Positions 16,427 to 24,901 of a stretch of 64,000 nucleotides of DNA are shown here, one piece after another. The position numbers and the translations under genes are program-made. The stretch covers positions 114,395 through 178,394 of the forward strand of contig NZ_MBEU01000075.1 in NCBI RefSeq assembly GCF_001954275.1. Reading direction: 5' to 3'. This DNA is from Mycobacterium sp. IS-836. Lineage in GTDB: Bacteria > Actinomycetota > Actinomycetes > Mycobacteriales > Mycobacteriaceae. The notes under the pieces are model-generated. The model ran no database searches and was not told where the DNA came from. It saw only the letters and a list, made by a program, of their open reading frames with translations. How positions within the stretch are numbered: the stretch's first letter is position 1; each line of letters opens with the position of its first letter.

Positions 16427-17290
16427 ATGGTCGAGCACCTGCCCCCCGTCCGCACTCTGCTGGCCGGCCTGGTGATGGTCGAGTCAGCCCGGTGGCACGA
16501 GGGTCGATTGTGGTTCGCCCACTGGGGTGTGGGCGAGGTTGTCGCCGTCGACATGGACGGTACTGCCGAGGTGATGGCCCCGGGTCCGCGCCAGATGGGC
16601 TGGTCGATCGACTGGCTGCCCGACGGGCGTCTGATCACCACCGGTCCGTCGGTGACTCGGCACGAACCGAATGGGGCGCTGGCGACGCATTGCGAGCGGG
16701 GCGGCAACGAGATCGTGATGGACCCGCGCGGCCACATGTATGTCAATGGCTTCGATTTCGACTTCGTCGGCGGCGGCACGCCCGAGCCGGGCTGGATCAA
16801 CCTGGTCGCGCCCGACGGGACCTACCGTCAGGTCGCGGGTGACATCGAGTTTCCCAACGGCATGGTCGTTACGCCCGACGGCTCCACCCTGGTAATCGCC
16901 GAATCGTTCGCTGGGCGGTTGAGCGCGTTCGATATTCACGAGGACGGTTCATTGTCCGGCCGTCGGGTGTGGGCCGAGGGGCTGGGCCCCGACGGCATCT
17001 GCATCGACGCCGAGTCGGCGATCTGGTCCCAGACCGCCGACGTTTTTTCCCATACGGGCGATCCGGACGCTCCCGCCGGCGCGTGCGTGCGGGTGCTCGA
17101 CGGCGGCGAGATCACCCACCGCGTCGAGACCGAGCTGCCCTGCTTCGCGTGCACCCTCGGCGGTCCCGACGGCCGGCACCTGTTCCTGCTCTGCAACGAA
17201 TTCGAGGGCGTCGACCAGCTGCAGGCGGTGCAGGCCCGCCGGTCCGCCAAGATATTCGTCACCGAGGCGCCTGTCCCGAGGGCGGGCTGA
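16427..17290 (+). CDS. SMP-30/gluconolactonase/LRE family protein
   Basis: Six-bladed beta-propeller lactonase family, 287 residues. Metal-ligand segments are present: the N-terminal ESARWHEGRLWF (Glu), FPNGMVVTPDGSTLVIAES (Asn) and GPDGICIDAESAIW (Asp). Such enzymes hydrolyse sugar lactones or lactone-like esters; the substrate here is unknown. AGGATG precedes the ATG. Flanked on both sides by copies of the TCGTCA palindrome. Confidence 0.88.
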   Translation: MVEHLPPVRTLLAGLVMVESARWHEGRLWFAHWGVGEVVAVDMDGTAEVMAPGPRQMGWSIDWLPDGRLITTGPSVTRHEPNGALATHCERGGNEIVMDPRGHMYVNGFDFDFVGGGTPEPGWINLVAPDGTYRQVAGDIEFPNGMVVTPDGSTLVIAESFAGRLSAFDIHEDGSLSGRRVWAEGLGPDGICIDAESAIWSQTADVFSHTGDPDAPAGACVRVLDGGEITHRVETELPCFACTLGGPDGRHLFLLCNEFEGVDQLQAVQARRSAKIFVTEAPVPRAG

Positions 17291-17655
17291 GGTTTACGGT
17301 ATCGCCAATAGCCCTGCCGGCCAAGACATTTCGTCACTGTGACGTATTACCGGTGCTGTGCAGCAGGAAGCGGGGGCCGGTGTCGACCCGCCGGCTTCCC
17401 GGATTGCCGGCACCTACTAGGCGTCACCTAAACGTCCGAACCATCCACGCACTGGGACCTTCTTCGGCAACCGTGCGCGCCGCGGCGGGTCCGCGGAGCA
17501 GCGCTGCACTGACGCCGGCGGTATCCGATCACCGGGGACGCGAGTTCTTTAACCAAATGCGACCTGCGCATGCTTCTACCGATAAGCGACATTATGTCAA
17601 GTCAGCCGAGACTGTTGCCGCCGCCCAGATCCCCCAACTACGTCGTTCGAACCCG
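17291..17655. other. 365-bp intergenic stretch
   Basis: Lies between two convergent genes (SMP-30 and SRPBCC). It holds palindrome copy C near its left end. No ORF with convincing coding pattern or ribosome site was found in the rest. Confidence 0.4.
17328..17350. repeat. copy C of the TCGTCA/TGACGA palindrome
   Basis: CGTCACTGTGACG is perfect; the outer bases (CATTT / TATTA) are imperfect. It begins 37 nt after the SMP-30 stop. It shares the preceding bases AGACA with copy B, so the repeats are related beyond the palindrome itself. Confidence 0.5.
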
Positions 17656-18078
17656 CTATCCCTCGACGGTCTTCTTTAGGCCCGACAGCATCGAAGTCCA
17701 GTTCGCCTCGGCTCGGTTGGATTCGTCCGGGCTTGCGTTGTTGTCCTGGGACAGCTTCACCCGAGTGCCTGAATTCGTGGACGTCAGTTCGTAGGTCAAT
17801 GTGTGGTAGTTCTCCGGTTTGTCCGGCAGGCCGGTCATGGGGCTGAAATGCGTGACCCGCAACAAATGCGGCTCCTGCACGTCGATAACCGACCCCTTGT
17901 CCTCGTATGCAGTTCCGTCATATTCGCCCGACCATGTGATAGGGCTGCCTGGTTTCCAGTCGGTATCGACGCGTGTTCCGAAGAAGTACTTTTTCACGAT
18001 CTCCGGATCGGTGAGTGCCTGCCACACCCGCTGAATGGGTGCGTTGACATCGACTTCAGCGGTCGCTGTGAACGTCAT
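17656..18078 (-). CDS. SRPBCC/AHSA1 family protein
   Basis: START-like fold protein of 140 residues. The pattern VDVNAPIQRVWQALTDPEIVKKYFFG at the N-terminus and the acidic TWSGEYDGTAYEDKGSVIDV strand mark the AHSA1/polyketide-cyclase-like group, which binds small hydrophobic ligands. GGAGGAGGG precedes the ATG. Divergent from a MarR regulator, a common arrangement in which the regulator controls the SRPBCC gene. Confidence 0.85.
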   Translation of the reverse strand: MTFTATAEVDVNAPIQRVWQALTDPEIVKKYFFGTRVDTDWKPGSPITWSGEYDGTAYEDKGSVIDVQEPHLLRVTHFSPMTGLPDKPENYHTLTYELTSTNSGTRVKLSQDNNASPDESNRAEANWTSMLSGLKKTVEG

Positions 18079-18100
18079 CGATGACCCTCCTCCACTAGAT

Positions 18101-18117
18101 ATATGACTGAGTCATAT
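18101..18117. promoter_or_regulatory. perfect 17-bp palindrome, probable MarR operator
   Basis: ATATGACT and AGTCATAT around a single G, in the 85-bp gap between the divergent SRPBCC and MarR genes. Its size and position are typical of a MarR dimer site that would repress both promoters. Confidence 0.65.
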
Positions 18118-18163
18118 TTCGACTACCCTGTAATGCGACCAAAGAAACCAAGCGGCGGGTGCG

Positions 18164-18727
18164 ATGGACAACCACGACGGCGAGCAGCTGATTAACTGGG
18201 TGGCGGTAGCCGCGCTCGCCATCAGCGACGCCATTTACGACTCGCTCGAAGCGTCGACCCGGCAGGATCGCAGCGCCGCCGTAGCGCTGGTCGCGTTGGC
18301 GGATTTGGCGCACGCGGGGTCCGTTCAGTCGTTGAGCTCGATGATGGGTGTCACTCACTCGGGTTGCGTCCGGATCGTGGATCGACTGGCTCGCGACGGG
18401 CTCGTTGACCGGAGGCCCGGTGCGGACGGCCGCACCCGCTCCCTAGCGCTGACAGCCGAAGGACGACGACTTGCGCACCGGTTGCGACGCGCTCGCCACG
18501 ATGCGGTCGTCGCCGCGCTCAGGCGGCTGAGTGGCGAGCAACGGAATCAGCTTCGCGGGATAAGTCGTGCGGTCGTTGGGACGTTGGCGCACGACCGCCT
18601 CGAACATCGCCGAACTGGGCAGTCGCCGGGCGGCGGCTGGCTGTGCCGGCTATGTGATGCGGCAGCCTGCGGGCGCGATGTCGGTCAGTGCCCAGCCGCG
18701 AACGTGGCCCACCGGCGTGATGCATGA
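18164..18727 (+). CDS. MarR family regulator with Cys-rich C-terminus
   Basis: Winged-helix regulator of 187 residues. The DNA-binding region is SLSSMMGVTHSGCVRIVDRLARDGLVDRRPG, with the wing DGRTRSLALTAEG. The unusual part is the C-terminus, where four Cys (C-x2-C-x4-C-x6-C within WLCRLCDAAACGRDVGQCP) could bind zinc or sense redox state. ATG start after a GGCGGGT ribosome site. Probably represses itself and the divergent SRPBCC gene through the palindrome at 18101-18117. Confidence 0.85.
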   Translation: MDNHDGEQLINWVAVAALAISDAIYDSLEASTRQDRSAAVALVALADLAHAGSVQSLSSMMGVTHSGCVRIVDRLARDGLVDRRPGADGRTRSLALTAEGRRLAHRLRRARHDAVVAALRRLSGEQRNQLRGISRAVVGTLAHDRLEHRRTGQSPGGGWLCRLCDAAACGRDVGQCPAANVAHRRDA

Positions 18728-18894
18728 ACACAGCCGCAACCGATCAGTACTTGCGCTCCCCTGCCACACGCCGACCACCCACCGATTTCGCTTGCCGTCC
18801 AAGGGGTCCCGCGTACTCCGGGTCGAGCAGGCGGTCTTCGTGTGTTGCGGTCTTCCAGGCCCCACGGGGCGAGCCTTCCGTGCCGTATCCGCTG

Positions 18895-19140
18895 CTAACC
18901 CATTGTCAAGATCGCGGCCGCGGCGACGCCAATCACCGTTGCAAGAGCCACCAAAATCACCGCGATCGCAGCGCGCACGATCTCTTCTTCCGTGAGTCGC
19001 CAGCGCGGCTTCGATTCGACAAGAACGGTGTCCCCTCGACGGGCAATTGCGTTCACTTTTGCGACCGCCAAAAAGACATCGTCATGCCCGTCGGTTGCGT
19101 CTTTGTCGACTGGGTTGTGCTCGGCGATTGCGGTGGTCAT
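18895..19140 (-). CDS. small membrane protein, hypothetical
   Basis: 81 residues: a hydrophilic N-terminal half and one C-terminal transmembrane helix (IVRAAIAVILVALATVIGVAAAAIL), so probably tail-anchored. GGGGGCTGAT precedes the ATG. I recognise no family. Confidence 0.5.
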   Translation of the reverse strand: MTTAIAEHNPVDKDATDGHDDVFLAVAKVNAIARRGDTVLVESKPRWRLTEEEIVRAAIAVILVALATVIGVAAAAILTMG

Positions 19141-19256
19141 ATCAGCCCCCGGGCGTACGAACGCCGATCGGCGTTATTAGGTAGGGAGGTCGAAAGGTTC
19201 GGCCTTCTCGTATATCCGAAGATACGTGTACGAGATCACGATTGCGGTAATGCTCC

Positions 19257-19430
19257 TTAACGGTCACAGCACACAACGCGGTGCAGTCCCCGCATGATCA
19301 CCTCGACAAGACCATCGAATTGTTTCGACGTCGTCGCGTCGGCCTCGAGGTGGGCCAGCATGCGGTAGACCAGGGCGCGATTCAGTCCAATTGCTACGCC
19401 GAGCCGTTCGCGCGCCGCGTCCGAGGTCAT
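19257..19430 (-). CDS. small hypothetical protein
   Basis: 57 residues from ATG 19430, predicted mostly helical (AARERLGVAIGLNRALVYRMLAHLEAD), ending in a Cys pair. A longer frame to 19505 exists. No family recognised and no strong ribosome site, so it may not be a gene. Confidence 0.3.
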   Translation of the reverse strand: MTSDAARERLGVAIGLNRALVYRMLAHLEADATTSKQFDGLVEVIMRGLHRVVCCDR

Positions 19431-19529
19431 AGCCGAACGGTCACCGTTTGGTATCCGTTTGGGAGCGCAACCGCGTTTCGGCTGGCGCAGCCCTATCGGT
19501 AACAACAGTCACATCGTTAACATCGCGCG

Positions 19530-20357
19530 ATGCACAGTTTGCCCCCGCTGGCCAGCGACGTGCGACCGCGAGCGGCTTCTCGGCGCGACGCGCTGCGCTA
19601 TGCAATAGCGTTGGCCGGTTTGGGTGTCGGATCATTAGGCTGCGGGATGCCGGCGGCGGCCGCCGCCGCTCCTCCCCAACTGATCGACTTCGCCGCGCGC
19701 CAAATTCCTGCGCAGCAGATTCGAGCTGCCGGCTATAGCGGTGTGGTCACCTACGTTTCGGAGTCGCGTCCTGGCTCATCGTTTGGCGCCAAGCCGATCA
19801 CTCGGCCCTACGCCGACTCATTGAAAGCCGCAGGCCTGGTGATCGTCAGTAACTACCAATACGGCAAACCTGGTGGGTCGGCACCGTCGGACTTCACGCG
19901 CGGCTACGCCGGCGGCATCGCGGACGCGCGCACCGCCTGGCAGCTGCACACCGCCGCGGGTGGCAGCCAAGGTGCACCGATTTTCTTCACGATCGACGAG
20001 GACATCAATCGCGACACCTGGAATCGCAGCGCGCTTCAGTGGTTTCGCGGAATCAACTCGGTTCTTGGCGTTCAACGCACGGGAGTCTACGGAGGCGTGA
20101 GGGTGTGTGAGTGGGCCGCGGCCGATGGCGTTGTCGGGTCTTCGAGCACACCTGGTCGCCGCTGGGTTTGGCAAACTCGAGCCTGGTCCGGCAATCAGGT
20201 CCACCCCGCCGCTGTTCTCTACCAGCGAGTCGTGAGCACCTCGTCCAATCCCGGGCCGAAGGTCGGCGGACTCGAAGTCGACGTCAACGACGTCCTGGCT
20301 TCCGATTGCGGCCAGTGGAACCTCCATGCGAGCCATCCCGGTGGCGATGTGCGGTAG
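19530..20357 (+). CDS. DUF1906 glycoside-hydrolase-like secreted protein (Rv2525c type)
   Basis: 275 residues with a twin-arginine-type N-terminus (RRDALRYAIALAGLGVG) and an Ala-rich cleavage region, then a DUF1906 domain (TIM-barrel, GH25-like). Conserved segments: LIDFAARQIPAQQIRAAGY, ITRPYADSLKAAGL, YQYGKPGG, FFTIDEDI. Rv2525c of M. tuberculosis is a Tat-exported relative with an uncertain role in the cell wall. A second copy is at 51453-52223. The enzyme substrate is unknown. Confidence 0.88.
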   Translation: MHSLPPLASDVRPRAASRRDALRYAIALAGLGVGSLGCGMPAAAAAAPPQLIDFAARQIPAQQIRAAGYSGVVTYVSESRPGSSFGAKPITRPYADSLKAAGLVIVSNYQYGKPGGSAPSDFTRGYAGGIADARTAWQLHTAAGGSQGAPIFFTIDEDINRDTWNRSALQWFRGINSVLGVQRTGVYGGVRVCEWAAADGVVGSSSTPGRRWVWQTRAWSGNQVHPAAVLYQRVVSTSSNPGPKVGGLEVDVNDVLASDCGQWNLHASHPGGDVR

Positions 20358-20386
20358 TGGCGAGATCGCTGAACGCCTGATTCGGG

Positions 20387-20995
20387 CTACAGCCCCGACG
20401 GTACGGCCTTGCCGTTCACCGTCACCTCGACCTGGCCGGTCTTCGGGTTGTACTCGATCTTGCCGTGCTCGAAGTTCGACACGAGCAGATCGCCGACGGC
20501 GTTCGCGTCGCTGGTGGGCAAGCCCAGCGGACCTGCCGAACCGTTGGTGCCGGTGACTGCGGGCGTGCCGTCCGGGTCGCGCGGGACATTCCAGGCCTCC
20601 CGGATCTTGCCCACGGTGATGTATGCGGGCGTGCCGGCCGCGCCGTTCTTGGCGGTGATCGCGCCGCCCTGGAACTGCTGGAACACCACGCCGCTGTCCC
20701 GTGTTCCGGCGTTGCGGTCACCCGTCAGCGGCTTGCCGAGAGCCTTCTTCTGATCCTCGGTTGCCGACGAGTACTTGGCAGCGATCGGGCCGGTTAGCGT
20801 CACCTCGATGTCGCTCTCCCCGATCAGCTTCACCTCGGTGGGCGGCGCTGGCGATTTAGACGTGGAACTGGCGTTCGCCCCGACCTGAGACGGTGGCGAC
20901 GCGTCGACCCTCTGGCCAGTGCTGCAGCCGGCAGTGATCAGCGCGACGGCGGCCAGGCCGACGACTGCCGGGTGGCGGTATGCGATCGTTCTCAT
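20387..20995 (-). CDS. LGFP-repeat lipoprotein
   Basis: 202 residues with a lipobox (LITAGC, Cys about 23) after a hydrophobic signal, a Ser/Pro linker, and C-terminal LGFP-like repeats (GGAITAKNGAAGTPAYITVGKIREAW and LGLPTSD, FEHGKIEYNPKTGQVEV). LGFP repeats are thought to tie proteins to the mycobacterial envelope. The ATG at 20995 follows GGGGAGGAAG; the longer frame to 21076 was rejected. Divergent from the MPT63-like gene. Confidence 0.82.
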   Translation of the reverse strand: MRTIAYRHPAVVGLAAVALITAGCSTGQRVDASPPSQVGANASSTSKSPAPPTEVKLIGESDIEVTLTGPIAAKYSSATEDQKKALGKPLTGDRNAGTRDSGVVFQQFQGGAITAKNGAAGTPAYITVGKIREAWNVPRDPDGTPAVTGTNGSAGPLGLPTSDANAVGDLLVSNFEHGKIEYNPKTGQVEVTVNGKAVPSGL

Positions 20996-21242
20996 GGGCT
21001 TCCTCCCCGTCTTCCCGTGGTGTTGGTCAACTTGCGGCTGGCATTCCCGCCCGGCCCCGGACCACAACCGAACCACTTGAGTTGCGCAGGCGTCGCGGTC
21101 GTCGTAGCTCCGAACGACCTTACGACGCGGTCATAGCCGGCCAGGCAGAGCATCGCATCGATGGTTTGAAATTCCGAGCTGTGGATAGACCTCCATCCAA
21201 CTGCCGCTCCTGGATAGCGGCACATCACGAAGGGAGTCAGAC

Positions 21243-21698
21243 GTGGCGTTCTCACACATTGCATCGAAAACAACGGCAGCCACGGCTGCACTGGCGGCGG
21301 CGGGAATCCTCGCGGCGACGCCGGCATGGGCCGATCCGCAAGTGCTGCAATTCGGCCAGATGGCAGAGCTTTCCAGTAATGGCGGCACCATCGACTACAC
21401 CGTGAGCAACCTGCAGCCCAGCGGCCACAACGACGGCATCTGGTACTCCGACGTCACCGCCACCGGTGTCAGCGGCAACGCAACTCCGAACATTGCCGAC
21501 TTCAACGCTCGGGCCGTCAACAGTTCCACGTTCGCGGTGATGAAGGGCAACCAGACCGACGGCCTTCCGGAGGGGCCACTCCCCTTAGGCACCCCTGTTA
21601 AGGGCCGCATTTACTTCGACGTTCGCAACGGCACGAACCCCGACAGTGTCGTCTACCGGGACGCCGGAGGCACGGACAAGGTCGTCTGGAAGGGCTAG
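21243..21698 (+). CDS. MPT63-family (DUF1942) secreted protein
   Basis: 151 residues: Sec signal peptide ending near PAWA-DP, then an immunoglobulin-like beta-sandwich domain as in M. tuberculosis MPT63 (Rv1926c). Matching segments: GIWYSDVTATGVSG, NIADFNARAVNSSTF, YFDVRNGTNPDSVVYRDAGG. Exact function unknown; it is a major secreted antigen in M. tuberculosis. GTG start after AAGGGAG. Confidence 0.9.
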   Translation: MAFSHIASKTTAATAALAAAGILAATPAWADPQVLQFGQMAELSSNGGTIDYTVSNLQPSGHNDGIWYSDVTATGVSGNATPNIADFNARAVNSSTFAVMKGNQTDGLPEGPLPLGTPVKGRIYFDVRNGTNPDSVVYRDAGGTDKVVWKG

Positions 21699-21817
21699 CA
21701 ACTCGGCACGCGTCCCCGCCCAACCGGGTGTGTCGGCCACGACCAGCTAGCTGTTCGGCGATGACCGAATTATCGGAGCCGTTCCGCTTCGGCGCCTCCC
21801 CGCGTTAGTCTTTGCCG

Positions 21818-22804
21818 ATGATCGCGGGCGAGAAGGCGCCTGACTTCACTCTGCACGATCACACCGGTCAGCCTCGGACACTGGCGGCGCTCCTTTCCGA
21901 CGGCCCGGTGGTGCTGTTCTTCTTTCCATTAGCGTCTTCACCGATCTGTACAGCCCAGGCCTGTCATTTTCGGGACCTGAGCAACGAATTCGCCCGGGTG
22001 GGCGCCCAGCGGGTCGGCATTAGCACCGACACCGTCGACAAGCAGGCCCACTTCGCCCAACAGCGCTCATTCGACTATCCACTGCTCTCCGACGCTGACG
22101 GTGTCGTGTCCGAGCTATTCGGGGTGCGCCGGGGCAGGTTCGCCAAGCTGCGCCGATCCGTCGTGGCGCGTGAGGCGGCCCGGGGTGGCCGGCACAGTCG
22201 GCGCCGCGGCCTGCTGGCCCGGCTGCTGCCGGTCAGGCGGACCACGTTCGTCATCGACACCGACCGCACCGTGCTCAAGGTCGTCTCCAACGAGCTGCGC
22301 GCATCGGTGCACGCCGACCAGGCCTTGTGGTTCCTGGAACACCACAACACGTCGCCACCGGTCCGCGAGAAGCACACCGACGCGCATCAGCTGTCGGAGG
22401 GCGAGAGCGAACCGGTCGGCGACTGGTTCACCGAACCTCAAACCGCCGACGAGCCGAGCCCGGTGCGGCCATACGCGCTGACGGCTGGCCATACCGACTC
22501 TGGTGTCGAATTGCCACTCGAGGCGCGGATCGAAGCGCTCAACACCACAGCGAAGCCGGCGCGCTGGCCGAGAAATGATGTGCGGGGCCAGATCCTCGCG
22601 TGGTGCGTGGACAGCCCCTCGGTCGCGGAGATCGCGGCTCGTCTGGCCTTGCCGCTCGGCGCGACGCGGTTTCTGGTCGGCGACCTGGTGACAAAAGGTT
22701 ATTTGCGGGTGCACGCCCCCCTCGGCGACTCGATGACAATCGACGAGCGACGTGAACTGATAAAAAGGACGCTGCGCGGCCTGCGCGCACGCCACTCGGC
22801 TTGA
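21818..22804 (+). CDS. peroxiredoxin (BCP type) fused to a DUF742 domain
   Basis: 328 residues in three parts. Residues 1-100 and 141-175 form a thioredoxin-fold peroxiredoxin with PICTAQACHFRD (peroxidatic Cys44, possible resolving Cys49). A strongly basic insertion (103-141, rich in Arg) splits the fold before TTFVIDTDRTVLKVV. Residues 214-302 form a DUF742 domain (VRPYALTAGHT; NDVRGQILAWC; LALPLGATRFLVGDLV), normally a stand-alone protein encoded with a roadblock protein, an MglA-like GTPase and a sensor kinase. None of those partners is adjacent. ATG 21818 was chosen over an upstream TTG. The fusion implies peroxide detoxification tied to signalling or a membrane platform (inference). Confidence 0.88.
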   Translation: MIAGEKAPDFTLHDHTGQPRTLAALLSDGPVVLFFFPLASSPICTAQACHFRDLSNEFARVGAQRVGISTDTVDKQAHFAQQRSFDYPLLSDADGVVSELFGVRRGRFAKLRRSVVAREAARGGRHSRRRGLLARLLPVRRTTFVIDTDRTVLKVVSNELRASVHADQALWFLEHHNTSPPVREKHTDAHQLSEGESEPVGDWFTEPQTADEPSPVRPYALTAGHTDSGVELPLEARIEALNTTAKPARWPRNDVRGQILAWCVDSPSVAEIAARLALPLGATRFLVGDLVTKGYLRVHAPLGDSMTIDERRELIKRTLRGLRARHSA

Positions 22805-22821
22805 CGAAGTGTCCTCGCGTC

Positions 22822-24807
22822 TCACCCGCGTTCGATCACTGACACCGAGCCGTGGTTCAGATCGCTGGTGACGTAAGCGAAATGCGTGTTTGGGTCGACA
22901 GCGATGGCGAGCGGATTGTTCCCGACGGGAAGGATTCCGGTGACGGTGCGTTTCGCGGTGTCGATCACCGACACGGACGCACCGCTGTAGTTGGCGACGT
23001 ACGCGGTCTTCGTCGCCGGGTCCACCGCCACACCGGCGGGGCGTTGTCCGACGGGCACACTCGCCGTGACGGTGAGGCTATTGGTGTCGACGAAGGACAC
23101 CGACGCGTCGTCGCCGCTGGCGATGTAGGCCGTGTGCGAATCGGTATCGATTGCGATGCCGGCCGGGCGGCCACGAAGCGCGACGGAACCGATAACTGTT
23201 CGGTTCGCCGTATCGATAACCGTCACTGTCGGATCGGCAGTCGTGACAAACAGGCGGTGGGCGGTCCGGTCGATGGCTACCCGGCTTGGACCTTTTCCTG
23301 TGGGCACCGTCGCCGTCACGGTATGCGTGGTCGTGTCGATGACCGACACCGATGCGCTATCACCAGTGGTGGCATAGGCGATACGCGCATCCGGGTCGAC
23401 CACTACTCCGCCGGGATGGGTACCGACACCTACCGAGGCGATGACCTTATTGCTGGCGATGTCGATGACCGACACGGAGGAGTCGTCGTAGTTGGTGACG
23501 TAAATGGTCTTGGTCGACGGATCCACCGCCAGGCCCACGGGGTGCCGCCCCACAGCGGTCGTGGCTGTGACCGTGCGGCTGGCGGTATCGACTGCCGAGA
23601 CGGAGTTGGAACCGGTGTTCGCGACGTAGACGCTGTGTTCGGCGGAGTCGACCGCGATGCCGAAGGCGCCGTTACCCACCCGGATTGAGCCGGCGATCGT
23701 GGGCGGACCACTCGGCGGTGCCGTGACCGTCCCGCTCGGTGCCGGAGGTGGTACCACGGCCGCCGGGGATTCCGTCGTGCGCGTAGCTGCGGTCGTGGAT
23801 GTGTGCGTGCGCAGAAGGTATACGCTCGCGCCCACCAGGGCCACGATCGCCGCAATCACCGCGGCGACCACCCACGGCCGCTTAGCGCGTTTGAGATTTC
23901 CCTCGACGAACTGGAATGTGTTGCGGGGCAATGCTTTCTGCACGTGCTCCGTTGGCTCACCGACCGTGGGTGCCTGAACAGTCGGGTCCGGTAGGCGCAT
24001 CGGCATAGTGATCGCGTCACGAGCGGCGCGTGCCATTTCCACCGGGGTGGAGTAGCGCTGGGCAGGGTCCTTGGCCATACCCGTAGCGATGACCGCATCG
24101 AACCCCGGCGGCGCGCCGGAGTCCGATGGCCGCGGCGGCGGGGCCGACAGATGCCCTGCCACTTGTTGCTCGATGCTGTCACCCGGAAATGGGGCGCCTC
24201 CCGTCAAGCACTCATAGAGCACGCAGGCCAGCGCGTAGATGTCGGAGCGCGCATCGGCCTGACCGACACCGAAACGCTCCGGTGCCATGTAGCGCAGCGT
24301 GCCCATTACCACGTCCGTGCCCGTCAGGCCGGTCTCACCCACAGCGCGCGCGATCCCGAAATCGATCAGATACGCAAAATCGTTGTCGTCGAGCAAGATG
24401 TTGGAGGGCTTGATGTCCCGATGGACCAATCCGATCTTGTGCGCGGCATACACGGCGTGCGCCAGCTGCTCGACGATGTGCACCGCGCGTGCGGGTGGCA
24501 TCGAGCCGGAGGCCAGCACGGTTGCCAGGTCGCGGCCTTCGATCAGCCGCATGTCGACGAATAGCCGCCCGTCGATCTCGCCGTAGGTGTGAATCGGCAC
24601 CACGTGAGGGTCGTTTAACTGCGCCGCCGCGTGGGCCTCGCGACGGAATCGCTGTTGAAACGTCCTGTCCGCTGCAAAATGCGCCGGGAGAACTTTGAGC
24701 GCGACGATCCGATCGGTGACGGTGTCATAGGCCCGCCAGACCTCGCCCATGCCGCCTCGGCCAAGCAAGTTGATTAGCCGGTACTGGCCGAACGGGGTCC
24801 CTTCCAC
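22822..24807 (-). CDS. serine/threonine protein kinase with seven-repeat beta-propeller sensor
   Basis: 661 residues. Kinase domain about 1-265: GRGGMGEVW loop, catalytic HRDIKPSNIL, IDFGIAR, and GTLRYMAPE. One transmembrane helix (PWVVAAVIAAIVALVGASVYLL) at about 310-330, then a Thr/Pro linker and seven repeats of about 42 residues (GxxPxGIAVDPxTxxxYVAN...VSVID), a seven-bladed YVTN/NHL-like propeller outside the cell. The layout is that of PknD. The GTG at 24807 follows CGGGAGG; an ATG 36 nt upstream is less likely. Convergent with the peroxiredoxin-DUF742 gene, 17 bp apart. Confidence 0.92.
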   Translation of the reverse strand: MEGTPFGQYRLINLLGRGGMGEVWRAYDTVTDRIVALKVLPAHFAADRTFQQRFRREAHAAAQLNDPHVVPIHTYGEIDGRLFVDMRLIEGRDLATVLASGSMPPARAVHIVEQLAHAVYAAHKIGLVHRDIKPSNILLDDNDFAYLIDFGIARAVGETGLTGTDVVMGTLRYMAPERFGVGQADARSDIYALACVLYECLTGGAPFPGDSIEQQVAGHLSAPPPRPSDSGAPPGFDAVIATGMAKDPAQRYSTPVEMARAARDAITMPMRLPDPTVQAPTVGEPTEHVQKALPRNTFQFVEGNLKRAKRPWVVAAVIAAIVALVGASVYLLRTHTSTTAATRTTESPAAVVPPPAPSGTVTAPPSGPPTIAGSIRVGNGAFGIAVDSAEHSVYVANTGSNSVSAVDTASRTVTATTAVGRHPVGLAVDPSTKTIYVTNYDDSSVSVIDIASNKVIASVGVGTHPGGVVVDPDARIAYATTGDSASVSVIDTTTHTVTATVPTGKGPSRVAIDRTAHRLFVTTADPTVTVIDTANRTVIGSVALRGRPAGIAIDTDSHTAYIASGDDASVSFVDTNSLTVTASVPVGQRPAGVAVDPATKTAYVANYSGASVSVIDTAKRTVTGILPVGNNPLAIAVDPNTHFAYVTSDLNHGSVSVIERG

Positions 24808-24901
24808 CGAAACCTCCCGACAGCAGCAAGCCAGCAACACCATAATCCACCGCTGACGCAGTTTGGGGAAACCCTCGCAAACGCGGTTCGGACGCTGCGG
24901 C

